Shown here in pieces: positions 1-9,800 of a stretch of DNA of 44,950 bases. A program made the position numbers and the translations under genes. This DNA is from Arthrobacter sp. Bi83. Its GTDB lineage: Bacteria > Actinomycetota > Actinomycetes > Actinomycetales > Micrococcaceae. Under the pieces are notes generated by a model that did no database searches, was not told where the DNA came from, and was given only the letters and a program-made list of their open reading frames with translations. Position 1 is the first letter of the stretch. Each line of letters opens with the position of its first letter. The stretch covers positions 32,001 to 76,950 of the forward strand of contig NZ_CAKKLY010000020.1 in NCBI RefSeq assembly GCF_918698095.1, read 5' to 3'.

Positions 1-356
1 AGCGCCTTGAGCGGCGAAATGTACAGTACGCGGGTTTTCCGCTTCGGCCGTTTGGCCCTGGGCCGTTTGCCCTCGGAAGAAGCCTCGAGCCCGGGCAATT
101 CGGCGGCCACCGCCGCTCCGGAAACCAGCAGCCGGTCCAGCGCCCACAGGAAGGCGGCGAGCGTCTTTCCGGAGCCGGTGGGGGCAACAACCAGGGCGTG
201 CGAACCCGAGGAGATGGCTTTCCAGGCGCCCTGCTGGGCGGGCGTCGGCTCGGCGAAGGCACCAAGGAACCACTCGCGGGTGGGCCGGCTGAACTGGCCC
301 ATGGTGTCCACCGAAGATGTGCCGCCGGATGTGCCGGCGGTCCCCTGCGACTGCAT
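1..356 (-). CDS. lhr: Lhr-type ATP-dependent DNA helicase (N-terminal part, runs off window)
   Basis: Only the first ~118 codons are inside the window; the gene continues to the left. The translated start shows a Q-motif-like lead (residues around TPAQQGAW) followed by a Walker A box, APTGSGKT, and the segment LAAFLWALDRL, typical of the large Lhr-like superfamily 2 helicases of actinobacteria that act in DNA repair. I chose the ATG at 356; a second in-frame ATG at 302 (MGQFSRP) would also leave the conserved region intact. Family assignment rests on the N-terminal region only, so another DEAD/DEAH helicase remains possible. Confidence 0.75.
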   Translation of the reverse strand, partial: MQSQGTAGTSGGTSSVDTMGQFSRPTREWFLGAFAEPTPAQQGAWKAISSGSHALVVAPTGSGKTLAAFLWALDRLLVSGAAVAAELPGLEASSEGKRPRAKRPKRKTRVLYISPLKA

Positions 357-430
357 GCCTCCATCATGCCCTAACGCACTGACAGTATTCCCGGCGCCTT
401 GGATTGCGGGCGTGAGCCGGCCAGAAGCGG

Positions 431-1936
431 CTACTCGGCCGGCGGAAGGTTGTGTGTTGCCGGCCCTTCGAGCAGCTGCCCGTCGCTGCTGAAGCGGGAG
501 CCGTGCAAGGGGCAGTCCCAGGATTTCTCATTGTCGTTCCAGTGCACGATTCCACCCAGATGCGTGCAGACGGCGGACAGGGAGCAGGATGCCCCGTTCA
601 CTGTCGACGTTGCCACCGGCTTGCGGCCGCGAAGGGTGACGGTGCCCGTGCCTTCCGCCGGCGCGGCGGTGCCGTACTGGGGCAGTTTCTTCAGTCCGGC
701 CTTGCCCCAGTCCTTCGCGATCGTGGCTGCCACGCCGGCGTTGAGCGCCACGGCGGATGCTGCGCCCAGCGGGGACGTGACACGGCGGTGGATGGTGTCG
801 GCCCACGGCAAGTGGCCGCCGAGGATGTCCGCGGCGATGCTGAGCGACGCGGACACTGCGTTGGTCATTCCCCACTTGTTGTACCCGGTGGCGAAGAAAA
901 TCCGGCCCCGGCCGCGGGGAAGTTTTCCGAAGAAAGGCATGAGGTTCGAGGCCTGGTAATCCTGGGCGGACCACGTGTGCGTCACCGCGGAGCCGGGAAA
1001 GTGCGAGCCCGCCCAGGCCAGGAGCTCGTCCAGGTGCGCCTGCTCCGACCCTGACGTCCCTACCGGATGGCCGTTGCCGCCCACCAGCAGCAGGCGCCGG
1101 CCGTCCGCCGGGTAGTCGCGCAACGACCGGACCGGTTGCTCCACGGACAGGTACATGCCCTCGGGCGGCGCCGAAGATCCGGACAGCTCCAGCGCGGCGG
1201 CGTAGGAGCGGTTGGGCTTGAGCTTGGCAAAGTACAGGCCGCGGTTCAGGATCGGCGTGCCGGTGGCCAGCACCACTTCGTTGGCGCGCACCGCACCGCG
1301 GTCCGTCTCGACCGTGGACGGGCCTGTTCCGCTCACATTCTGGACCCGGACGCCGGACACGATGGTGCCGCCGTGCGAGCGGACGTCCTCGGCCAGGGCA
1401 AGGACAACGTCCATGGGATTAATCTGGGCCTGCCCGCGGAGGCGCACGGATCCGTGGACGGGGAACGGGAGGCCGGCGTCGCGCACGTAGTCCACCTCGA
1501 CGCCGGCGGCCAGTGCCACGGCGAGCTCCGCGCGTAGCGTTTCGGCACCCTTCGGCGTGGTGGCGTAGGTATAGGCGTCACGTTCCTGGAACGGAAGCCT
1601 GCGGGTTTCCAGATACCTCAGCAGCCAGGCCTGCCCTTCGCGGTTGGCCGCCACATAGGCATCCACAATCTTCTCGGAGTACTGCTGCCGGAGCTCCGAG
1701 AGGACGGTTCCCTGCAGCAGCGTGACTTTGGCTGTGGTGTTGCCGGTGGTCACGGCGCCAGGGCTCCTGGCTTCGAGCACGAGGACGTTCTTACCTGATC
1801 GTGCCAGCAGGAGCGCCGTGACCAGTCCCGTGAGGCCGGCGCCAACGATGACAGTGTCGTACGCCTCCCCCTGGCGGAAGTCGTCTCCGCTGAAAGTGTC
1901 GGTGCGGTCCAACCAAAGCGACGTCACGTAGATCAA
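431..1936 (-). CDS. FAD-dependent oxidoreductase with C-terminal Rieske [2Fe-2S] domain
   Basis: 501 aa. The N terminus carries a Rossmann dinucleotide-binding loop (VGAGLTG, around residues 31-37) of the DAO/glycine-oxidase-like fold. The last ~60 residues are a Rieske domain with both ligand boxes visible: Cys457-Thr-His459 and Cys475-Pro-Leu-His478. This two-domain architecture is known from the YhfW-like family; the physiological substrate is not established. It probably passes electrons from an amine or hydroxy acid through FAD to the iron-sulfur centre. It is a leftward single gene, separated from the lipoprotein gene upstream by ~135 bp and from the lhr start by ~75 bp. Confidence 0.88.
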   Translation of the reverse strand: MIYVTSLWLDRTDTFSGDDFRQGEAYDTVIVGAGLTGLVTALLLARSGKNVLVLEARSPGAVTTGNTTAKVTLLQGTVLSELRQQYSEKIVDAYVAANREGQAWLLRYLETRRLPFQERDAYTYATTPKGAETLRAELAVALAAGVEVDYVRDAGLPFPVHGSVRLRGQAQINPMDVVLALAEDVRSHGGTIVSGVRVQNVSGTGPSTVETDRGAVRANEVVLATGTPILNRGLYFAKLKPNRSYAAALELSGSSAPPEGMYLSVEQPVRSLRDYPADGRRLLLVGGNGHPVGTSGSEQAHLDELLAWAGSHFPGSAVTHTWSAQDYQASNLMPFFGKLPRGRGRIFFATGYNKWGMTNAVSASLSIAADILGGHLPWADTIHRRVTSPLGAASAVALNAGVAATIAKDWGKAGLKKLPQYGTAAPAEGTGTVTLRGRKPVATSTVNGASCSLSAVCTHLGGIVHWNDNEKSWDCPLHGSRFSSDGQLLEGPATHNLPPAE

Positions 1937-2073
1937 CCTGCCTTAAACGGTAGCCAGCCCGGGGCCCAAACCTGCGTCGGCCCCGGCCTGCCGGCAAAGA
2001 CCTGACGTAACCGACAGTGTACTGACGGATGCACGGCGGAGAAACAGCTGCAGGACCGGAACATGTGCCCTAA

Positions 2074-2760
2074 TCAGCGGGCCTGGAACGCACCGACAGT
2101 CAAGAGCTCAATGGAGGCGTTGCTGCAGGCGTCTGACGGCCTGGCCACGAAAAGGGAAGCTGTGTCCTCGGGCGGGTAGATCCGGAATCCTGCAGCCTGC
2201 ACACGGACGCAGTCAGGGTAGTTGTGGGCCTGCGTGTAGCGCAGCACGGCGCTTCCCGCTTGTCCGGGAGCCAGCAGCACATCGGTCACCGGCGCGGACG
2301 TGTCCCGCTGGGCGGGCGCGCCGATCGGCTTGCCGTTGGGGCCGCTGGTCAGCGAGACGCCGGCGAAGCCCTTGAGGTGGCAGGAAGCCGTGCCGCTGTT
2401 GGTCAGGATCAGCTGCATGTAGACGCTGCCGGCGGCGCCGCCGCCGGTGGAATCCGTGGAGGCTTTCAGGGCGGATGCCTTGCAGAGCTGGCTTCCGGCA
2501 CCGGTGGATGCCGGCGAGGATGTGGCGCTGGCGGCTGTGGGCCTGGTCGGCGTCGCTGAAGGCGCCGCTGCCGACGAGGACGACGGCGGGGCGGACGTTT
2601 CGGGGGCCGCTTGGCCGGTGCTCGCGGAGGCGGATCCTGCCGCCGGTTCCGTGCCCGACTGGCCGGCCGGCTGGCTTGGTCCGCAGGCGGTGAGCAAAAG
2701 CGCCAGGGCGGCAGCCGCCGTCGTGCCTATCAGTCCATTGTTGATTCGCTGAAGCCTCAT
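2074..2760 (-). CDS. DUF4232-type secreted lipoprotein
   Basis: 228 aa. A lipoprotein signal peptide is clear: basic start, hydrophobic Ala/Leu stretch, then lipobox LTAC with Cys at about residue 26. A Ser/Ala/Thr/Pro-rich low-complexity linker follows (about residues 28-90), typical of a wall-spanning tether. The C-terminal ~135 residues match the DUF4232 pattern (LILTNSGTASCHLKGFAGVSL), a small beta-rich extracellular domain of unknown function common in actinobacteria. Four cysteines in the mature domain may form two disulfides. Likely anchored to the outer face of the membrane; no function can be assigned. Confidence 0.82.
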   Translation of the reverse strand: MRLQRINNGLIGTTAAAALALLLTACGPSQPAGQSGTEPAAGSASASTGQAAPETSAPPSSSSAAAPSATPTRPTAASATSSPASTGAGSQLCKASALKASTDSTGGGAAGSVYMQLILTNSGTASCHLKGFAGVSLTSGPNGKPIGAPAQRDTSAPVTDVLLAPGQAGSAVLRYTQAHNYPDCVRVQAAGFRIYPPEDTASLFVARPSDACSNASIELLTVGAFQAR

Positions 2761-3275
2761 GGCATTAACATTGCGGCCCTTTTTGCCTGAGTCAACGAAG
2801 CCACGGCCCCCTGGCCGATTTGGTGCCCGGATTGTGACATCCGGACCCTGGAAGCATGCGGAGCTCGGCCGGGTGAACCGGCCGCCGGGTGGCCTGCGGC
2901 GCTGCCGATCGGATGGCCGGGTGCGGCCAATGAATGATGCAACGATAAATCATGCCAGGACCGATAAAACGCCCGATAAATAGGCGGAAAGTCCGTTGAT
3001 ATGCCCATTTCCCTATGTCAGAATGAACTTGGTCTCGCTTGTCCACGAATTGGATAAGTTCAATTCGGATAGGAATTACAGCTCATAGTCTGGCCGCGCT
3101 TGTCCATCACTCCCGCAGCCAGCACCGCCCCCGGCTCTGCCGGAGGCGTGCAGGGTTGTGGGAGGCAGCTCGGCATTCACCCGCGGCAACGCCGCTGCGG
3201 GTGATCCTGAATAAGGCGCATCAGTTATTGGACCCGGCAACGCTGCCGGAGCCAATCGCGATGGGGGCTGAGGAT
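2761..3275. other. Divergent intergenic region upstream of the RND operon
   Basis: About 515 bp between the leftward lipoprotein gene and the RND start. An open frame runs rightward from 3039 into the RND gene, but its first ~79 codons do not resemble an RND N terminus, so I treat them as leader. Three copies of CGATAAA (2943, 2962, 2974) lie on the + strand, and two GGATA-centred repeats lie near 3050-3075. These could be regulator sites; nothing identifies the regulator. Confidence 0.5.
2996..3024 (+). promoter_or_regulatory. Possible sigma70-type promoter for the RND operon
   Basis: TTGATA at 2996-3001 and CAGAAT at 3019-3024, spaced 17 bp, about 250 bp before the chosen RND start. Five of six and four of six matches to the consensus. 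Position relative to the gene and the matches are the only support. Confidence 0.3.
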
Positions 3276-6200
3276 ATGACCGGTTGGCTTGTCCGCTGGA
3301 GTCTTAAGTTTCGTTTGATCGTTTTGGCCACTGCTGCCGGCATTTTAGGGTTCGGAATTACCGCCCTGCCGTCCATGCCGGTGGATAATCTTCCCGAATT
3401 TGCTCCACCGCATGTGGAAATTCAAACCGAGGCGTTGGGCCTGTCCGCCGTCGAAGTTGAGCAGCTCATCACGTCGCCCATGGAGGCGGACCTGCTCAAC
3501 GGCGTAGCCTGGCTCGACGAGATACGCTCTAAGTCCGTTCCGGGCCTGTCATCCATTGAGATGGTCTTTGAGCCGGGCACGGATATTTTCCGGGCACGCC
3601 AGCTGGTGGCGGAACGGCTGACGCAGGCGTTTGCCCTGCCGAACGTCTCCACTCCGCCGGTGCTGATGCAACCGCTGTCCTCGACGAGCCGCGTCATGAT
3701 GGTCCAGCTGACCTCCGACGAAGTCTCGCCGATCGACATGTCGGTCTTGGCACGCTGGGACATCAAGCCCGCGCTCATGGGCGTTCCCGGCGTGGCGAAC
3801 GTGTCCATCTACGGCCAACGCGAGCAGCAGCTCCAGGTCCAGGTGGATCCGGAAAAGCTCCGCGCGAAGAACGTCACGCTTGGCCAGGTGATTGAGACGG
3901 CCGGTAACGCTGTGTGGGTTTCGCCCCTCAGTTTCCTTGAGGCGTCCACGCCAGGCACCGGCGGGTTCCTGGAGTCCGCGAACCAGCGAATCGGCATCCA
4001 GCACGTGCTTCCCATCAGGACTCCCGCGGACCTTGGAAAAGTCAGCGTCGAGGGTGCGGCTGACAAGTCGCTGAAGCTCTCCGATGTGACCACGCTGAGC
4101 GAGGACCACCAGCCGCTGATCGGCGATGCCGTTACCGGCAAGTCGCCGGGCCTGCTGCTGGTAATCGAGAAGTTCCCGGATACCAGCGTTGGGGATGTGA
4201 CGAAGCGCATCGAGGATGTTCTTGACGGACTCCGCCCGGGCCTCACGGGGATCACGGTGGATTCGACCGTGTTCCGTCCGGCATCGTTCGTCGAGTCCGC
4301 TGTGAGCGGGCTGGGTGTGGCGTTGCTGGTAAGCCTGCTGGTGGTGACGGCCGCTATCGGGCTGGCTTTCCGGTCCTGGCGGTATGCGCTGCTTGCCTTT
4401 GTTGCCATTGCTGTGGCTGCGATGGCCGCGGCACTGGTGCTGCAGTTCCAGGGGGCCGTGCTTAATACGATGGCCTTCGCCGGACTGATCCTGGCCTTGG
4501 TGGTCGTCATCGGTGACGTCATTCTGGACCTGCACAGTTTCCGGAGCGAAGCGACCGGTGACAGGGCGGCGCGGGAGAGCCTTCTCGCGCATGGGCTGCA
4601 GCGTTCCCGGGTTCCTGTCCTGTTCGCCGGTCTGGCCGCGCTGCTGGCGCTGGCGCCTGCACTGTTTGTGCCGGGCGTGGACGGGGCCTTCCTCAAACCG
4701 CTGGTGCTGTCCTACCTGCTGGCCACGGCTGTGGCGATGCTGGTGGCCCTGACCGTCACGCCGGCGCTGGCCAGCCTGCTGCTGCGCGGGGCCAGGCGGC
4801 CCCGCCGGAGCCTGTCGGCAATCCGCAAGATGAAGCTCGGTTACCGCCGGTCAACGGGTTCGTTCACCGGGGCCCTTGCTCCCATCGTGGCGATCACGGC
4901 GGCGGTCATGGCGATCGCAGCGGTTGCCGTGGTGCCGGGCCTGACCAAGGACTTGCCCATTGTGGGTTCCGTGCCTGACCGGACCCTCCTCGTGGAGTGG
5001 GAAGCCGCCGCGGGGACGAGTCCGGATGTTATGAACAGGGTGATGACGAACGCCGGAGAAGAGCTGAGCAAGGTTCGTGGAGTCTCGGCGGTGGGCGGCC
5101 ATGTGGGACGGGCCATCACCTCGGACCACTCGTCGAACGTGAGTTCCGGTGAACTCTGGGTCACCATGGACGAAGGCATGAACTTCACCAGGGTACGGTC
5201 TGATGTCCGCGAGATCGTGGAGGGCTACCCCGGCCTGACAGCGAAGGTAACCACCTACCCGGAGCAGCAGGTTAGCGCCGCCGCCGCGGTGGACGACCGT
5301 CAGTTCAGGGTGCGCGTTTATGGCGTTGATTTGGCGATTCTGCGGGAGAAGGCCGATGAAATCCGCCAGATCCTGTCACGCACGAACGGCGTCGTTGACC
5401 CGCGGGTGGATGTCACCGTCGACCAGCCCGTAGCCGAGATCGAGGTGGATCTGGCGGCTGCCCAGAAGCAGGGCATCAAGCCCGGCGATGTGAGGCGTGC
5501 CGCTGCCACTGTGCTGCAGGGCATCGAGGTTGGGTTCCTGTTCGAGCAGCAGAAGGTGTTCCAGGTCATCGTCAAGGGCACGCAGAGCACGCGCAACAGC
5601 TTGACCAGCGTCGAGGACATGCTGGTTGACAAGCCAGAGGGCGGGCAGGTCCGGCTTGGCGACGTAGCGAAGGTCAGGCTCAGCCCGAACCAGACCGTGA
5701 TCAACCACGACGACACGTCCCGCCGTGTGGATGTGGTGGCTGATCTGCAGGGCAGGAGCCTTGGCGACGTCACCAATGAAGTTCAGGCTGCGATCAAGGG
5801 AATGCAGTTCCCGTTGGAATACCACGCGGAGATCCCCAAGCAGTTCGGCGAGCAGCAGTCCGCCGGCGCACTGATCTGGTGGCTGGCCGCGGCTGCGGCG
5901 ATCGGCATCCTGGTGCTGCTGCTGACGGTCCTTGGCAGTTGGCGGCTTGCGGGGCTGGTCTTCGTGCTGCTGCCGGTGGCCTTGTCCGGCGGCGTGGTTG
6001 CGGCCGATCTGACCGGGGGCTTCGGCTCGGTGTATGTCTTGGTGGCGCTGGCAGCCGTGCTGGCGTTTGCCATCCGGGATGCGGTCGTGCTGATGGGGAC
6101 CTATCAGTCCCTGCAGGCGCAGGCTCCCTCGGCGCCGGCGTCGGTGAACATGAAGCGGGCGGCCTCCGAGCGTCTCCAGCCGACGGTATTGACCACTGTT

Positions 6201-6434
6201 ATTACCGGCCTGGCGCTCGTACCGCTGGTGCTGCTGGGTGGTCCCGTCGGTGCAGGCATGCTGCTTCCGCTGGCGCTTATCGTGTGGGGCGGCCTGATCA
6301 CCACGGCCCTGCTGACCCTGTACATCCTGCCAATCCTCTTCCTTCGTCTTGGTCCGGCCGCCAACACGGACTGGGGAAGTTCTTTGGTGATTAACAACGG
6401 TCCGGTTTTGCAAGAGAGGTCGGAATTGTCATGA
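3276..6434 (+). CDS. RND efflux permease, divergent partner (pump A)
   Basis: 1052 aa from ATG 3276; ATG 3261 is an in-frame alternative. The first residues (WSLKFRLIV) form the membrane-entry helix of the CusA/CzcA-like RND family, and the length is normal for RND permeases (12 predicted helices, two large extracytoplasmic loops). Proton-relay helix 4, normally a VVDDA-type motif as in the neighbouring pump, reads VVIGDVILD (about 4500-4530), so one of the paired acidic residues is replaced by Gly. Helix 10-12 signatures (IRDAVVLMG, GAGMLLPLALI) are also drifted. It overlaps the next gene by ATGA, implying translational coupling. It probably acts as the specialised half of a mixed trimer with pump B. 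Confidence 0.88.
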   Translation: MTGWLVRWSLKFRLIVLATAAGILGFGITALPSMPVDNLPEFAPPHVEIQTEALGLSAVEVEQLITSPMEADLLNGVAWLDEIRSKSVPGLSSIEMVFEPGTDIFRARQLVAERLTQAFALPNVSTPPVLMQPLSSTSRVMMVQLTSDEVSPIDMSVLARWDIKPALMGVPGVANVSIYGQREQQLQVQVDPEKLRAKNVTLGQVIETAGNAVWVSPLSFLEASTPGTGGFLESANQRIGIQHVLPIRTPADLGKVSVEGAADKSLKLSDVTTLSEDHQPLIGDAVTGKSPGLLLVIEKFPDTSVGDVTKRIEDVLDGLRPGLTGITVDSTVFRPASFVESAVSGLGVALLVSLLVVTAAIGLAFRSWRYALLAFVAIAVAAMAAALVLQFQGAVLNTMAFAGLILALVVVIGDVILDLHSFRSEATGDRAARESLLAHGLQRSRVPVLFAGLAALLALAPALFVPGVDGAFLKPLVLSYLLATAVAMLVALTVTPALASLLLRGARRPRRSLSAIRKMKLGYRRSTGSFTGALAPIVAITAAVMAIAAVAVVPGLTKDLPIVGSVPDRTLLVEWEAAAGTSPDVMNRVMTNAGEELSKVRGVSAVGGHVGRAITSDHSSNVSSGELWVTMDEGMNFTRVRSDVREIVEGYPGLTAKVTTYPEQQVSAAAAVDDRQFRVRVYGVDLAILREKADEIRQILSRTNGVVDPRVDVTVDQPVAEIEVDLAAAQKQGIKPGDVRRAAATVLQGIEVGFLFEQQKVFQVIVKGTQSTRNSLTSVEDMLVDKPEGGQVRLGDVAKVRLSPNQTVINHDDTSRRVDVVADLQGRSLGDVTNEVQAAIKGMQFPLEYHAEIPKQFGEQQSAGALIWWLAAAAAIGILVLLLTVLGSWRLAGLVFVLLPVALSGGVVAADLTGGFGSVYVLVALAAVLAFAIRDAVVLMGTYQSLQAQAPSAPASVNMKRAASERLQPTVLTTVITGLALVPLVLLGGPVGAGMLLPLALIVWGGLITTALLTLYILPILFLRLGPAANTDWGSSLVINNGPVLQERSELS

Positions 6435-6880
6435 AAAGCAATGGTGGTTTTGGGGGCTGGCGTCTTCTTCTCGTCTTGGCCTGGGCAGTCTCCGTGGGAC
6501 TTAGCGGATGCGCCGCAGTCAAGAAAGAAGCCGCGCCGGCAGGGGTGGCCGCGGCCACCAAGGAAGAGGCCGGAGGGGACCTGAGCCGGCTGACACTGAC
6601 GGACAAGGCTGTTGAGAGGCTGTCGCTGGCGACTGCCAAGGTTACAAAGGGCGCAGGCGGCGCACTGGAAGTCCCGTACGGGGCGTTGATCTACGATGCC
6701 ACCGGCAAGACCTGGGTTTACACCAACCCGGAGCCCCGGACGTACATCAGGGCTGCCGTCACGGTTGACCGGATCACGGCCAACGTGGTCCGGCTCCGCA
6801 CCGGCCCGGCAGCAGGAACTGATGTTGTCACCGTAGGTGCCGCGGAACTCTTCGGCGCCGAATTCGACACGGCGCACTGA
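6431..6880 (+). CDS. Minimal lipoprotein related to RND periplasmic adaptor C-terminus
   Basis: 149 aa. A signal peptide ends in lipobox LSGC (Cys about residue 26). The mature part has an LTLTDKAVERL segment, then EVPYGALIYDATGKTWVYT, a signature of the C-terminal membrane-proximal region of CusB/HlyD-like adaptors. The lipoyl and coiled-coil hairpin domains of a full adaptor (usually 350-450 aa) are absent. It starts inside the stop of pump A (ATGA) and ends one base before the ATG of pump B, so all three are one transcription-translation unit. In a monoderm cell with no outer-membrane TolC it may simply anchor or gate the two permeases. Confidence 0.8.
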   Translation: MKSNGGFGGWRLLLVLAWAVSVGLSGCAAVKKEAAPAGVAAATKEEAGGDLSRLTLTDKAVERLSLATAKVTKGAGGALEVPYGALIYDATGKTWVYTNPEPRTYIRAAVTVDRITANVVRLRTGPAAGTDVVTVGAAELFGAEFDTAH

Positions 6881-6881
6881 G

Positions 6882-9800
6882 ATGCGCCGGATTGTCGGGT
6901 TCAGCCTGAAATTCCGGGCGCTGGTGGTGGCCATCGCGGTGGGCATGATGGCGTTCGGGGGCGTCCAGCTCAGCACGGCTTCAGTGGACGTCTTTCCCGA
7001 ATTCGCCCCGCCGAAGGTCGAAATCCAGACTATCTGCATCGGCCTGACCGCCTCCGAGGTGGAGCAGCTGGTGACCGTTCCGCTCGAAGATGCCCTGAAC
7101 GGCGTTGAGCGGCTGGAGGACCTGCGGTCCAAATCGGTACCCCAGCTGTCTTCGATCGTGCTTATCTTCGCACCGGGCACGGACCTGCTCAAGGCCCGCC
7201 AGCTCGTCTCAGAACGGATAGCTACGGTCACCCCGACGCTGCCCACCTGGGCGGCGCCGCCGGTGATGCTGCAGCCGCTTTCATCCACGAGCCGGGTCAT
7301 GAAAATCGGCCTGACCTCGGATGAACGCTCGCTGATCGAGATGTCCATGATCACGTACTGGAAAATCCGGGCACACCTGCTGCGGGTTCCCGGCGTGGCA
7401 AACGTTGCCATCTGGGGCGAACGCCTGCAGATGCTCCAGGTCCAGGCCATCCCGGAAAAGATGAAGGCCAAGGACGTCACCCTGAACGAGGTCATGGAAG
7501 TCACTGCCGATGCGCTGGATGCCGGTTTGCTGAAGTACTCGCCAGGTGCCGTCATAGGCACCGGCGGCTTCATCGGCACGCCGAACCAGCGGATCAGCGT
7601 CCAGCACGTGCTGCCCATCACCACCGCAAAGGACCTCGCGGAGGTGACCATTGAGCAGCGCAACGGCACACCCCTGAAGCTCGGCGACGTCGCCACAGTG
7701 GTGGAAGACCAGCAGCCGCTCATCGGTGACGCCGTCATCAACCAGGGTGACGGGCTGATGCTCATCGTCGAAAAGCTCCCCTGGGGCAACACCCTGGAAG
7801 TCACCAAGGGTGTCGAGGAAGCGCTGGCGCAGATGCAGCCCGGGCTCAGCGGCATCAACGTTGACACGGAAATTTTCCGGCCGGCCAGCTTCATCGAGGA
7901 GTCCCTGAACAACCTCAGCCGCGCGCTCCTGCTCGGCTGCATCCTCGTGGTGCTCGTGCTGGGAGCCTTCCTCTTCCAGTGGAGGACAGCACTCATCAGC
8001 CTGATCGCCATCCCGTTGTCGCTCGTGACGGCGGCGTCCGTCCTCTACCTCACCGGCACCACGGTGAACACCATGGTCCTGGCCGGGCTGGTGATTGCCG
8101 TCGGGGTCGTGGTCGATGATGCCATCATCGACATCGAGAACATCATCCGAAGACTCAGGCAGCACCGGGCACAGGGCGGAACCCGCTCCACCGCCTCGGT
8201 GGTCCTGGAGGCCTCGCTGGAAGTGCGCGGACCTATCATCTACGCCACGCTGATCATCATCGCCGCCGCGGTGCCGATCTTCTTCCTCCAGGGCCTGACG
8301 GGTGCTTTCTTCAGGCCGCTGGCCATCTCCTACACCCTGGCCGTGCTGGCCTCCATGCTGGTAGCACTGACCGTCACGCCGGCCCTTGCGCTGATCTTCA
8401 TGCGCAAGGTCCCGCTCAAGGAACAGGAGCCGCCGCTGGTCCGTGTGCTCAAGCGGGGCTACCGCCGGATCCTGAGCAAGATGGTCCGGCGACCGGTGGC
8501 AGGGTATGCGGCGTTCGGCGCCATGGCGGCGGTGGGCGCCCTGACTGCACCGCTGCTGGGCCAGTCGCTGCTGCCGGACTTCAAGGAGCGGGACTTCCTG
8601 ATGCACTGGGTGACCCAGCCTGGTACGTCGGTGGAGGAGGAGTACCGCGTCAGCCAGAAGGCCTGCGCAGAACTCCTCACCATCAAGGGCGTACGGAACT
8701 GCGGCTCACACATCGGCCAGGCGTTCGCGGCCGACGAAGTGGTGGGGGTGAACTTCGGCGAAAACTGGATCAGCATCGACCCCGCCGCGGATTACAACAC
8801 GACGCTCGCCAGCGTCAAGGAAGTCGTGGAAGGCTATCCCGGCATTCACCGCGACGTCCAGACGTATCTGAAGGAGAGAATCCGTGAGGTTCTCACGGGC
8901 GCCAGCAACGCCGTCGTCGTACGCCTATACGGCGATGACCTGGCGCTCCTGCGCAAGAAGGCAGCGGAAATCAAGGGCATCTTCAGCAGTACCGAGGGTG
9001 CGACGGATGTCCATACGGCGCTGCAGGTGGACGTGCCGCAGATCGAAGTCGAAGTTGACCTGGCAAAAGCCCAGAGCCTCGGGCTGAAGCCGGGCGACGT
9101 CAGGCGGGCCGCGGCGACGCTGGTGGCCGGTGAAGAAGTGGGCGACGTCTACCGGGGTGGCAAGGCCTACGACGTCCAGGTGTGGAGCCCCGTGGGTCTC
9201 CGCTCCGACATCACCAGCATCCGGAACCTTCCCATAGACACCCCCAGCGGGAAGCGGGTCCTGCTGTCCGATGTGGCAAGCGTCCAGCTCAGGCCGACAC
9301 CGAACGTCATCGAGCGCGATGCCCATTCCAGGCGCATCGACATCGAGGCCAACGTGAAGGACGGTTCACTGGGCACGGTGGTGGCGGCGATGGAGGAAGG
9401 GCTCACCAAGGTGGAAATGCCTCCGGGTTTTCATACGGAAATCAAGGGAGAGTTCGCGGAGCGCCAGGAAGCGACCCGGACGCTGCTGACCCTCGCCATC
9501 GCGGCTCTTGCCGTGATTTACCTGCTCCTGCAGGTTGCCTTCGGGAGCTGGCGCCTGGCCACGCTGGTCATCCTCACCCTGCCGATCGCCCTCGTGGGCG
9601 GCGTGTTCGCCGCCTTCATGGGAGGCGGGGTGCTGTCACTGGGCTCGATTGTGGGCTTCCTGACCGTCATGGGCATCGCGGCACGCAACGGCATCCTGCT
9701 CGTCAACCACTGCCAGCACCTGGAGAGACACGAGGGGATGAAGTTTGGTCCCGAGCTGGTGCTGCGCGGTGCCGGGGAGCGGCTCTCGCCGATCCTGATG

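Noticed and set aside
3039..3275. N-terminal extension of pump A from an upstream ATG
   Set aside because: The 79 extra codons carry no membrane or RND-like sequence and are basic and Pro/Arg/His-rich; RND proteins start with the short amphipathic helix found at the internal ATG.
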